A DNA stretch of 64,000 nt from Dillenia suffruticosa (taxonomy: Eukaryota; Streptophyta; Magnoliopsida; Dilleniales; Dilleniaceae): NCBI GenBank assembly GCA_033439265.1, contig JAVTVX010000010.1:7998001-8062000 (forward strand), read 5' to 3'. The notes beneath the pieces were generated by a model. The model saw only the letters and a program-made list of their open reading frames with translations, was not told the DNA's origin and ran no database searches. A program made the translations under genes and the position numbers. Position 1 is the stretch's first letter; the number at the start of each line of letters is the position of its first letter. Shown one piece after another: positions 45,820 to 57,465 of this stretch.

Positions 45820-47842
45820 TGTTATTCAACTAGAGGGGAGGGGTGAATAGTTGAATATAGACTTTTCGACACTTTTTTTGAGTTTTAAAACTTTATGACA
45901 GTAAATGAAAACAGGTAAAAAAGACACAAAAATTTTTTATAGTGGTTTCACCAAACCCAATATACGTCCACTCCCAGACTCCCACTGGATATTTCACTAA
46001 ATGTTTAGTTTACAAACTTGATTCCAAATTCAAGTTAAACCTCATATAGTGTTACGTCTGAACATAACAATTCAATCTCTCTCAGACTGAATTTAGACTT
46101 CTCTAAACTTAAGACAGTGTCGCACACTCCTTAATCTTTAACACTCAAATTAATCTAAAAAAGAAGGTGAAGAATTGAGGTTTACTTTTTATAGATTTGA
46201 CAAAATGAAAAACTCGAAGAGACACTTAATATAATTAAAACTTTCAAGTGCACAGAAATCAGTTGTTTCAGTGTATTCAATAGAACTTTTAATTCTTGTA
46301 ATGCTCTAAGTTGTAATATATCCACCATCTTCTACTTCTCTGTATTTATTAGGACATTGAATCGATCCGTTAAGAGTTGATGGTGGTTGTTGCATTCGAA
46401 TGTTGGTATTTAATTTCCGTCATCAAAGCTTCTGCAACTATTCCTTTCTTCGCGCTGAAGGTTCGTTCTTTTTATGGGCGCCTCTTTTAAATAGGTCAAT
46501 CAGACTTTGATTACTCTGTATTTGAAAGTTAGTTTTGATAGAAGAGGAAATATTTCAGAGATTGAAGAAAGAAGACATCCATTAGTTTTAAAAATATTTT
46601 CCAGATCTGGTTTCTGACACACGCAGGTCGACAAATCTATTGAGGATATCGACCTAAATTTGAATCATTCCTAGTGTATTTCTATGCAAACAGGTAGACA
46701 AGATACTATTTCGGGTCGATAAGGAATTATGCCAAATAAAATTGGTAGGCATAAAATTTTTAATTGGTCGATGTGTTCCTCTATGTGATCTTTCTGACTT
46801 TGTGAGAGGTTGGTTGACAAGTCTAACTTGATGCAACAACAAATTACTATTCAGATTATAAATTGGTCGATGTGTGGAATTCAATTGGCTGATGTGTATG
46901 TGTTGTGTTGACATAAAACTAATAGGTCGATTTGTATTTTAATGAGCAATTGAACATCAAGTTGGCAAGATTCACTATGTACATCAATATCTTGCTGTGC
47001 AAATAAAAATTGGTGGACTTGAAGAAATGAATTGGTCGATGTGTTTTCTCGTGTCGATAAATATTTTGCTGTATCGATGTACAGTATTTAAGAAACATAA
47101 TGGACGGGTCGACATGTGCTCATCAAGAGTTGATGTATCACTATTCACTTATTGAATTGGTCGACGTATCTGAGTGAATTGGTTGATGTGTTTTGGTCAG
47201 GTCGACAAGAACAGAGTAGGTTGATGAGTGTGTTTCTGACTCAAGTGTCATCAGTTTAATATGTCAAACCAACAGGTTGATGTGTTACTATTTGGACATC
47301 TTATTGGTCAACATAGTGTATGAAATTGGTAGACATGACATTGTTCAGATTGATGTGTTGCAAATCAGGTTGATATGTTGCACCAACGGGTTGACATATT
47401 ACTGTTCATAAGTTAAATTCGTTGATATGTAAGAATGAATTGGTTGACATGTCACTTTTATGCCATCTCAGGTCGACATGATTTGTGCAGATATCGATAT
47501 CCTAATTATTTTCCATTCTTAGTGTCGATATCTAATGTGTTCAGGTCGATGTGGTTGAGCAATTTGTCGTTGTGTAATTTTAAATTGGTACACCTGACTT
47601 CCTAGGTTGATGTACGATTGTGTGGATCGAAGTGTTCATACTTATATTTCTAATAGAAAACATTTGGCTCAGGTCGACAAGAGCATCAAACCGGTCGATG
47701 TGTGTGTAAATGTCACAGGTCGATATGTTTTCTAAATAGGTCGACCTGTACTGTAGGATTCTGAATTTTCTTATCTGTTTTCTTATATTCTTGAACTATT
47801 TTCCTTCTAGCCACTCATCATCAAAACTCTTTTAAATCAACA
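45820..47842 (-). repeat. Right (5') LTR of Sirevirus-like element 1, 2023 bp
   Basis: Starts TGTTATTCAACTAG two bases after the primer-binding-site complement and ends AAATCAACA, followed by CTCAA (47843-47847), one mismatch from the left flank TTCAA. Carries the same array of GGTCGATGTG-like words (about 46620-47750) as the left copy, with individual copies lost or altered. Confidence 0.9.
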
Positions 47843-47847
47843 CTCAA

Positions 47848-48652
47848 AAAATTAAAAAATCCTATTCAGAGTAGCTTGATGCACTGCCCGAGTCCCACAA
47901 GCCGTCATGTGTCGATGGTGGTACTCCACATGCTTGCACACACTGGCTATGCGGTGGCACACGCGCTAGATGCACGACACACTAGCACGCGCATGACTCG
48001 CGTCCCGAGTTACGTCTCAAGTAGGGACATGGATCCGGGTCAGAACCGGCCCGGACCCTAACCCCGTTTCTCACATGCGTGAGCTTCACGCGCTTGCTCC
48101 CTGCACTATCACGTGCCTTCGTAAATGTGACTTACACGTGCTTGCGGACTCAAGTTGGGTGTTCTTTGACTGACAGGTCTATAATCGGGTCGTCTTGACC
48201 CAACTATCGAAAAACCAATTTTCAGCCACTTGTTCACATTGATCTTGATCGAAAATTGTTATTCAACTTCCAAAAATATCCTAAATACGATTTATTAGAA
48301 AATTTATGCCTTAATCTTGACTGTTTGAAAGTCTTCATTGCAACCATTTGCAACCAACAGAGAAAATACTTTTCTGACGTCCAAAACGATCAATTTATTC
48401 CATAACTCGATAGATCTAAGATTTTGTGATTGGTACGATCGAAATTTTCGATCGAACTTTTTATGACCTAAATATGCTTCAAAAATTAAATAAAAATCAT
48501 ATTCACAATTCTTGGGTCATAAGTAATCTCGTGGTATTTTCAGAATTATGAAAATAATTCGTGATCGGAATCTTAAATTTACCCTATACATTTTTATAGC
48601 AAAAAAATTTCAAAAAAATTCTTCAATAAATCTGTATTTGTTCTAAGACCAT
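47848..48652 (-). other. Outer copia 5' leader, right of the nested Sirevirus
   Basis: Non-coding stretch between the nested element and the outer right LTR. 47870-48180 is GC-richer, with CGGGTCAGAACCGGCCCGG and repeated CACGCG/CACGTG words. By position it is the outer element's untranslated leader. Confidence 0.45.
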
Positions 48653-49187
48653 TGTTAGATTTATTTCATACATTCGGAAGTGTAAAAAATCACAAATTAA
48701 ATGGATTGAAATCTTGGGATAAATATCTCAATATATAGGTTTTTAAAATTTGAACTACGAAGTCCCTTGATCAAAGTGTTCGGTCGGGATTGTGATTACA
48801 AAATCAAATTATCACCATAATACCACGACATGTCAACCTAAAATTCGATAAATCTCAAATGATTGGAGAAAATTTTTTTCTTGAAATTTCTCAATACCCT
48901 CAATAATTTCTTATACTTAGAAATTATTCTATCTCTCTAGAAGACAATCCTCAATTGCGTTCATTCTTCTCACAGTGAACTTACTTTCACGTTGGTTGTT
49001 TCCCAAAATGAAAAACAATCTAATTTATAAGAGAGGGTGGGAGATAATGGAGAGGTTGAGGGTGGTTATGGTAATGGGTTAACTACCCATTCTCTTTAAA
49101 TTCAAAATTTGAACAAGTTTTAAATTAACCTTATGGTAAAAGCCCCTCATGGGCATATTTTACCAACGGTAATTTGGTTATCAATAT
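48653..49187 (-). repeat. Truncated right LTR of the outer copia element
   Basis: Begins TGTTAGATTTATTTC after a damaged primer-binding-site complement and matches 30745-31250. Relative to the left copy it carries about 18 extra bases near 49160-49178, and similarity stops at about 49187. Confidence 0.65.
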
Positions 49188-49339
49188 TTCAAAGCATGTC
49201 ATGTCATTCTCGCTAAACTTCCTTGAGAAGCCACAATTAGGCTTTTGTATCACGCCAAAGTAGCATTTTGTATATATAAAAAAGAGGTTTTAAAGTTATC
49301 TGGTTAACGTTTTAACTTTTTTTTTATATATTTAATTTG

Positions 49340-50160
49340 CAAAATTTAATTCGAGTGTATTATAAAACAGATAACGGGGGAGAATGCATGAGCAATGCCT
49401 TTAGAAAATTCCTGTAGGAAAATAGTATAATCCACCAAAAAACATGACCATACACCCTTAAACAAAATGGTGTAGCTGCAAGAAAAAATTGACACATCCT
49501 AAAAATTGTTAGAATAATCATGTTCCAAGTAAATATGCCTAACAAGTATTGGAGCGATGCAGTAAACAATACCATGCATCTAATCAATAGACCGTCCTCT
49601 AGAATACTCCAATAGAAATTCCCATTAGAGTTATTCATAAAGAACAAACCAAACTTTAAAAATCTAAAAGTGTTTGGTTGTGTTTGTTATATGCATGTTT
49701 TTAGTCAATTTAGGGACAAATTAGACAAAAATGGCAAAAAATATGTATTCTTAGGATATGACTCATTTCAAAAAAACTATATATGTTATGATCCCAAAAC
49801 TAATCAAATATACGTATCGATAGATATGATATTTGTAGGAAAAGAATTTTATTTTTCAAATTCAAATGTAAAGGAACCATCAAGACAAAAAAATCTACAG
49901 GTTTTCTATTATATCCCACAAGTGCCAGAGAATCCTCCTCAATAATCCAATGGGGAGGGAAGAACAGAGCAAGGTGGAGAAGCTTTAGCATCCACCAAAC
50001 AGAGGAAGGAGGAGAATATCAAGGAAGTAGAAGGAAATAGGGAGTAAGGGGAGAGCAATCCCACCAAAGTAGTTCACTTCCTTTGGAAGCTCAAGAAGGA
50101 ACTAGGTAACCTCCACTATCTTCACCACCTCTCAAGAGATCTACAAGGCTAAGGCTCCCT
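49340..50160 (+). pseudogene. Plus-strand copia integrase fragment (copia 4)
   Basis: Plus-strand translation: VYYKTDNGGECMSNAFRKFL (second catalytic Asp), YTLKQNGVAARKN (usual Glu of NGVAERKNR replaced by Ala), YWSDAVNNTMHLINRPSS, KNLKVFGCVCYMHVFSQFRD, KNGKKYVFLGYDSFQKNYIC. Several stops occur. The upstream half of integrase, protease and gag are absent, and RT/RNase H are missing downstream, so only an internally deleted remnant remains. Confidence 0.8.
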
Positions 50161-50440
50161 CCATCCAAATGTGTGAACAAAAGGGTGTTTCTACAATTCA
50201 AGAGCAACCACACAACCAAAGAAGACCAAGGGCAAAGACACAAAATCTAATGGTCTTTTTCCCTGTGACTCATGCAACACAAGGTTCATCACCATGCTCT
50301 CCCTCCAAAGCCATGAAAAGATCAAGCACTTGGAGTCAATTGATCAATCTCACCATGAGCAAGGTTGGAGTCAATCAATCTCCAACTGATCCCAACAAGT
50401 TTGGCTCCATAGAAAACTGTTCGCTAAACTTGAGGAGGAG
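50161..50440 (+). other. Copia 4 non-coding remainder ending in a polypurine tract
   Basis: Follows the integrase fragment. The 111-codon frame from 50169 has no recognisable domain. It ends in AACTTGAGGAGGAG (50427-50440), a polypurine tract directly before a TGTT LTR start. Confidence 0.45.
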
Positions 50441-50882
50441 TGTTGAAAAAAACAATCCATTCTTCATTCAAGACCTTCTGGATATAAGAGATTGGGGAAT
50501 TTGAAGGTCAGAGCAAGCCGAAGGTTGGCCCAAGAAGATGGCTTAGATTGTTAGGAGATTGCCCAGAGCATAAGCCTAGAAATAGCCCAAGGGTTCTAGC
50601 CCAGGCCAAAACCTAATTCGATTCGTCCAAGCTTGAGCAGCCCATGTTTGACGCATGAAAAGAAGCCTCAAAGACCAAAGCCGTAATCATGGCCCAAGAG
50701 ATCTTTACAACCCAGCCCAAAATTAGGCAGAAGATGGTCCAAGAAAAGTTTTTGGGTTTTGGCCCTCACCAGAACCCAGCCCACTTTGGAGATCCAATCC
50801 AATTAGCAAAAGGGCCAGCAAATGCCAACCCTTAAGTCCATATAATGGGCCATCAAAAGCATAAAATTTTTTGGTTTTCACT
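50441..50882 (+). repeat. First part of the copia 4 3' LTR
   Basis: Starts TGTTGAAAAAAACAATCC directly after a polypurine tract and runs until it is interrupted by the LTR of Sirevirus-like element 2 at 50883. A likely continuation lies at about 60660-61322. Confidence 0.5.
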
Positions 50883-52376
50883 TGTTGGTCCCAAAGACAA
50901 CCGAGAAAGGGGGTTGAATTTGTTGTCTCAAACTTGGCTTTTCAAAAATCTAACTCCACCTAGATTCAATAATTAAACCTATGGTCAATCTAATGCAATA
51001 ATTAAAGGTAAGAGTAAGGAGACAAATCTGTTTTTATAGTGGTTTGGTCTTATGCCTACGTCCACTCTTCCAGCCAACCAAGCTGGGGTCTAACCACTAG
51101 CTAGTTTCCACTATGATTGAATCAACAACATAAACTCCACTTGTCGACTTCTGATCTTCATACCATGAAAATTCCTTTGTCCAACAATGAAAGATAACTC
51201 ATACAATGACTCACTCATACAATACTCTTTTACAACTCAAATAATACTTGAACAAATGGATATAGAGGTAGAAAATCATAAATACAGCAACAACATCTTC
51301 TTTCAGAATACTGAATTTTGTTTCTCAGAATTCAGGAATTGCATTGCTCTTTTTTTCTGTGAAAGTTTGTTGTTCAATGCTCTCTGCTCTCTTGAATTTT
51401 GAAGCTCCTATATTGTTGAAAAATCTGCCCATTTAAAATTCAAAATCTTTGCAGTAAAAACTCCCAAGAGTTACCAGCAACAGCTCCACCAACAATCCTG
51501 AAAAATAGGCTTCAAATCTTCCTTGAATAATGATATTTACTGGCAGTAAATATTTTTTGTTTGAAACTTAAACATCCCTCCAACATATTCAAAAACTGGT
51601 TGGATTATATCTATATGATAGCTCCTCCAAAAAATTCGAAATCAGTCCAGAAGTTCAGTTCCAGCTTAGAGCATTTCAGCATAACTTGATAACTTTGCCC
51701 ATTTATTTCTTCATCAAAATCTTGATGAAATTGTGCTATAACAACATATATCTATAGTCCAACTATAGTAATATAATATTGAATAAATAAATTCACAAGT
51801 TCCTAACCTGTGATGAAGATATCAAGGTTCAAATACCTACTGAAACCATAATCTGTCAAGAATTTCTGCTATGTGAAATGAGTGACCAAGCAATTTCTAG
51901 CTGAATTTTCTCTACCATTCCAACAAGATAATTGTACTATAATTACTTGAATTTGAAATTCCATAGCTTCTCTTTGAAACATAATTTTCAGTATTGAAAG
52001 TATTTTAGCATATAGGAAGATATGAAGATCTAAATATGGTCAAATGATCACTATTGTTATACTTAGAAAAATTTTAAGTATGAATAATTTGGAATGTAAA
52101 GTCTCCTCTATTTATAAGGAGAATTATCCTTATCTAGCCTCAATTTTAGGTTAAGTATAGTACCCAAACTACATTTACCTTGTTGGTTGGGTCTTTAACA
52201 AAAATAAAAAAATTTTGCTTCCATGGCCTAAATAAGCTTTACTTCTATGATCGATTCTACAACTAATTCTATCACTTTTCAATTGAATAAAAAATTCTAT
52301 ACACTAAATAAATTGATTAGAACCACATGAGAGATTTTGTTATCATCTAAACTAAGGAACAATAATTTTCTCAACA
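50883..52376 (-). repeat. Left (3') LTR of Sirevirus-like element 2, 1494 bp
   Basis: Starts TGTTGGTCCCAAAGAC and ends TTTTCTCAACA. It is followed by TTCTCCCCCTTTTT, complement of polypurine AAAAAGGGGGAGAA. The right copy starts at 59465. It lacks the GGTCGATGTG array of element 1. Confidence 0.9.
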
Positions 52377-53295
52377 TTCTCCCCCTTTTTGATAACAACA
52401 AAACCTTTAAAAAATAAATATATAATAGTTATTCAATTAAGCACATTCTCAAATAATCATGTAAGACATATGAACACAATATCAATTGAGACAAGCAAAG
52501 ATATACACTTAGTGTTCACCAATGTTTATCTAATTGTAAGATTGTTTGTTTTATTTAAGTTTATTGTTTCAACTTTTAAAATGCAGTCAAGTCATTGTGT
52601 AGCTTCTGAGTTTCAAATTTCAAAGTGCAGTCAATGGTTTTGAACTTCAACATTTGTTGCATAATGACATTAACATATGTTGCATGATGTTTCAATGTTC
52701 TTCCCCTCAATGTGTGTATGTTCCTTTTGTCTTCAAAATGTAGGGTCAAATAAAACAAAATGACTTCTCTGATTGTGCACTTCCTTCTGATTATGCAGGT
52801 GATTGTGAGCTTCCTTCTGATTGTACAGGTTCCCCCTTTTTATTTGTATTCATTTTTCTCTCCCTTTTTGTTGCATTAAAAAGACATGAAGTAGAATAAT
52901 GTATATAAGAAAACAGGGAGTTTCATTGAAGGTTGACTAAAAAAATACATCATTGAAACACAAAGGAGGCAGTCATTATCAGAACAATGAAGCTAAAGAT
53001 GGAAAACAGAAAGAGATAAAGGAAATCCTAGAAACAAGAAGTTTCTAAGTCGAAGATGAATTCTTTGACAGTAAATTCAGAACTTCACTGATTTTAGATT
53101 CGATGTCTCTTTGTCGTTTTAGACATTCATTAATCTTCTTTTCAATCCTTTCCTTCCGGTCATCATCATCAGTCTTAGCATGTGTTTTCTTCCTCCTGAA
53201 GATTCACCATGGACAAAAGTGGATCCTGGAGTTTCTTCAGTGGTTGGTTCAGAAAATGGATAAGCAATGCCACCACTACCTTGGAATTTGTCTTG

Positions 53296-54302
53296 TCAAA
53301 AAGAATTATCATTGGCCTTCCAAACATTGCTGTCAAAAATGGTTATTCCCATATGACAAACCATTGATTCTCCTAGGATAGATAGTTCGAGGATATGATC
53401 TTTGAGGGCTAAAAAATCAAATCCTTTGAACTCAAATAGCCTCATTAGAACATTTCCATATGGTTTGCTGTTTTTATTCCTATGAATGTGATTGAGAAAG
53501 GCATTCACCATATCTATGTTTTTGTTCAGCAGCAGGGCAACCAAATTTCTACATCCTCTACAGTCAGAGTGGTAGAACTTCCATACCTTGGGATGAGGCA
53601 CATCAGAACAACCTTGTGCAGAATTCTAACTAATAAAGGAAAATCATTCTGATATAGATATCCAATTCCAGAGTTAGAATTTGCATGAAACAATTTATAA
53701 ACATATCTTTTTTTCATGTTGTCAAGAGACTAATCATCTGTCCTTTTAAGTCCCAAACAATGAACAATATTATTTTTGGTAATTTCAACTCTAATACTCA
53801 ATATTCTTGATCTCAAAACATCAAAATTTTCAGCATCTAAGTTCTTGTAAAAATCAAAGATTACCTTTCTGATATAGTTCCTATTGCTGTCACACAATCC
53901 AACATCTCAAATTCTCTTAAGAATAGTTCGCATATCCAAACCCATTTGCTCAAAATAGCTGAAGTCTACGAACCTACAGGAGCCAACTTCGAAAATGATT
54001 GGACGTGACGGAGTGTAAGGTATTTGGATTTGAAGAGATTGAAAAAACTGATTTTCTGAGAAGGTTTCATGGGTTTCTTGAGTCGAGTAATGAGTTTGAT
54101 TTTCAATTGATTGAGAATCAGAATCATGAGAGGGTGTCGAATTTGAGATAGGGTTCTGAGGTTCATGATTGAAACGAAAGCTTGAAGAATCAGAAGTGGA
54201 AGATTCAGAGCTTGAAGAATCAGAGTTTGAGATGTTAATGTGTGAAGAAGATGGATTCTTTGTTGTTCTTCCCATGATTCTTGAGGATTCGCGTGTAGCC
54301 AT
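53296..54302 (-). pseudogene. Third (envelope-like) ORF of Sirevirus-like element 2
   Basis: Downstream of pol on the minus strand. It starts MATRESSRIMGRTTKNPSSS, then a Ser-rich region, QFFQSLQIQIPYTPSRPIIF and FEQMGLDMRTILKRI (54302-53907), a stop, and after frame changes YVYKLFHANSNSGIGYLYQN, GVWKFYHSDCRG-like PKVWKFYHSDCRGCRN and GNVLMRLFEFKGFDFLALKD (to 53296). It corresponds to the extra ORF typical of Sireviruses. Function is unsettled in the family. Confidence 0.6.
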
Positions 54303-54415
54303 TTAGGGTTTGAGTTTTAGGATCTCTGTTAGGGCTTTCAAAGAAAGAGAGGGATTGTTTGTTGTAGAGGCTTTATGTATGCTGTGAGCTTAAGCCTTTA
54401 TGTACAGAATTTTTT

Positions 54416-56020
54416 TTAAAATGGAAAGTACATTCCTATTTCATTTCTAATATTTTCAAATTTTTCTTTGTCTAAAACTTTTGTAAAAATATCGATAAGT
54501 TGATTTTGTATCTCTACATATTCCAAAATAACATTTCCATTTAAAACATGATCTTTAATAAAATGATGCCTAATTTCGATATGTTTTGGTTTTGAATGAT
54601 TTATGGGATTTTTGGTAAGACAAATGACACTTGTATTGTCACATTTTATGACAATATTTGTATAATCTAACCCATAGTTTTTAAATTGTTGTTTTAACCA
54701 CAAAATTTGAGTACAACAATTTTCTATTGAGATATATTCCGATTCGGCTGTTGATAATGCCACTGAATTTTATTTCTTAGATATCAAACTTATGATTCTG
54801 TCACCTAAAAATTGACAAGTATCTGAGATATTTTTTCGATCAATTTTGCAACCGGTAAAATTGGTATCCAAATATCCAATTAATTTAAAATTTGAATTCT
54901 TTGGATACCATATTTCTAAATTTTTGGTATCGGCTATATAATTTAAAATTCTTTTGGTGGGTCTAAGATGAGATTTCTTAGGTTTGCTTTGAAATCTAGC
55001 ACACAAATATACACCAAATAAAATATCAGGTCTATAAGCGATCAAGTATAACAATGATTCTATTATGCTTCTATAGAGTTTTTCATTCACATCTTTCTCA
55101 TCTTCATCTAGATCTAATTTAATAAGGTAGACATTGGGGTATAAATATGTTTTGATTTTCTATACCAAATTTTTTAATTAATTCTTTTGCATACTTTTCT
55201 TGATTTATAAATATGCTATGAAAAATTTGTTTAATTTGCAATCCAAAAAAAAAAATTAGTTCACACATCATTGACATTTCAAATTCACTCTTCATGATAT
55301 TGCTAAAATTATCACACAAATGTTCATTTGTAGATCCAAACACAATATCATCAACATATATTTGAAAAACAAGAATATCATCATTAACATATTTGATAAA
55401 TAAAATAGTGTCTACATTTCTCTTTTTGAAATTATTTTTCACAAGATATTCACTTAGTCTATCATATCATGCCATTGGTACTTGTTTTAGACCATATAAT
55501 ATTTTTTGTAATTTATAAACATAATCTTCCTTATTATGTTCTTCAAAACCGGGGAGTTGACTAACATATATTTCTTATTTTATGTAGCCATTTAAAAATG
55601 CACTCTTAATATCCATTTGATATAATTTAAAATCTTTAAAATATACAAAAACTAAAAGTAGTCTAATAGTCTCTAATCTAGCAATGGCTGTAAATGTTTC
55701 ATCATAGACAATTCTTTCCTCCTGTGAATATCCTTTTGCAACTAATTTAGATTTATTTCTTACAATATTTCCATTTTAATCCAATTTATTTCGAAAAACC
55801 TGTTAGTTCTAATTATTGATTTATCTTTGGGTTTTGGTTCTAAAGTCCAAACATTATTTCTTATAAATTGATTTAATTTTTCTTGCATAACCTCTATCCA
55901 ACTTTCATTTTCTACGACTTCTTCTATGATTTTCGGTTCTATGGTAGAGATTAAAGAGAATTGATTTTCAATATTTCTATAATTTGATATAGTTTTTATT
56001 CCTTCACTTACATCTCCCAT
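54416..56020 (-). pseudogene. Reverse transcriptase and RNase H of Sirevirus-like element 2
   Basis: Minus-strand blocks: WIEVMQEKLNQFIRNNVWTL (56020-55760); IYVDDIVFGSTNEHLCDNF and MSMMCELIFFFGLQIKQ (55442-55119); YRSIIESLLYLIAYRPDILF (55090-54770); STAESEYISIENCCTQILWL and HIEIRHHFIKDHVLNG (54763-54416). The YVDD motif and the RNase H STAESEY motif are both kept. Frame changes and stops separate the segments. Confidence 0.85.
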
Positions 56021-56086
56021 TACATCATTAGGTGAATGATTAAGTAAGAATTTCCAAATTCTAACAATTTTCTCTCTTTGTTCATT

Positions 56087-57293
56087 TTAATTATATTGTT
56101 TTACATTTTGATTTTCAAGGGAGATTTCATGACCATCTTCCATTTCAACATTTTGAAATTCATTTTCATGAAACTTTACATTTATTGTTTTTTCTACAAT
56201 TTTAGACTTTTTATTGAAAACTCTATAAGTCTTGCTATTTAAAGAATAACCTATAAATATTCCTTTAATGGCTTTTTCATCAAATTTACCTCTAATATTC
56301 ATACTATTTTTTAGAATAAAGTATGTGCATCCAAATTTATGAAAATAAGAGATATTTGGTTTTTTTTTTCTTTAAAAATTTCATAGAGGTTTTGTTTATC
56401 ATAAGTCTTGTGTAGACTTTATTTATTAAATGACATGTGATAGATGCAGTTTCGGTTCAAAAATATTTTCCAACACCACTATCATTTAACATAGTTCTAG
56501 TTATTTCTTGAATGGTTCTATTTTTACGTTCAACAACCCCATTTTGTTGTGATGTATAAGATGTTGAAAAATTTTGATTAATTCTTTTTTTATCACAATA
56601 TTGTATAAAATCTAAATTATCAAATTCTTTTCTATGGTCGGTTCTTAGACTCACTATTTTTAAATATTTTTCATTTTGAATTTTCTTTGCAAAAATTTTA
56701 AAATATTCAAAGGTTTCACATTTGTGAGCTAAAAATAAAATCTAAATGAATCTAGAAAAATCATCTACAATAACTAGTCCATATTTGTTTCCTCCAAAAC
56801 TTAGATTCCTAACTGGTCCAAATAAATCAATATGCAACATTTCTAGTGGTCTAGATGTAGAAATGTGATCTTTACTTTTAAATAATACTTTTACTTGTTT
56901 GTTCAAAGAGCATGCACTACATGTTATAGGTTTTTTCAATGAGAACTCGGAAATTCCTCTAACCATATTTTTTTTGGACAATTTTTCTAATTGTTTGAAA
57001 TTTATGTGATTTAATTTTTTATGCCATGAAAATATATCATTATTAAGGGATATCAAACAATTTTCTTTTAAACAATTTAACATTATAGAGTTTACTATAT
57101 AGACATTACCTAATCTTATTCTTTCAAAGATTTGTTCATGCGACTCATTGTCAAATATTATGCATTTATCACTTTTAAATAACACATTATAACCTAAATC
57201 ACACAATTGACTTACATTCAACAAATTATGTATCAATTTGTCAACAAAAAGCACCTTTTTTTTATGGAGATAGAATTTATACCTATAGTGCAT
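56087..57293 (-). pseudogene. Pre-integrase and integrase of Sirevirus-like element 2
   Basis: 57293-56742 has VDKLIHNLLNVSQLCDLGYN, the zinc-binding WHKKLNHINFKQLEKLSKKN and CSACSLNKQ (HHCC), and LHIDLFGPVRNLSFGGNKYG (catalytic Asp). 56654-56457 has RTDHRKEFDN (second Asp) and NGVVERKNRTIQEITRTM (catalytic Glu kept). 56302-56087 is the C-terminal part with KAIKGIFIGYSLNSKTYRVF. Separate frames, so no complete enzyme. Confidence 0.85.
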
Positions 57294-57465
57294 TTTCCAA
57301 TAATTTTTCCTTTTTGATTGTCTCCAAACGTCACCAATCCATGGTTTCTTCTTTCGAGCTTCTTTAACAATGAGGTATCACCGGTCATATGTCTCGAGTA
57401 TCCGCTATCAACATATCATTTTCATTAAATTTTTGCCTCTTGTTCCTACACATAAAGAAAAACAA

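Larger units (their letters stand above)
38152..47842 (-). mobile_element. Sirevirus-like (Maximus/SIRE) Ty1/copia element 1, 9.69 kb
   Basis: Complete at both ends: two about 2-kb LTRs, primer-binding site complement GCTCTGATACCA at 45807-45818 (initiator Met-tRNA type), polypurine tract beside the left LTR, and 5-bp flanks TTCAA / CTCAA. Internal order on the minus strand is gag, protease remnant, integrase, reverse transcriptase, then a third ORF downstream of pol, the layout known for Sireviruses. RNase H has been deleted and active sites are mutated, so it is not autonomous. It sits inside the outer copia element. Confidence 0.9.
30745..49187 (-). mobile_element. Outer Ty1/copia element interrupted by later insertions
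   Basis: Related LTR-like blocks at 30745 and 48653 bracket decayed copia pol on the minus strand (34935-37900). Just before 48653 stands TTCTAAGACCATTG, a damaged form of the CTCTGATACCATTG that marks a primer-binding site in this orientation. Inserted later were a putative solo LTR (32218-34882) and a complete Sirevirus-like element (38152-47842). The right LTR is cut at about 49187. No target duplication for the outer element could be identified. Confidence 0.6.
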
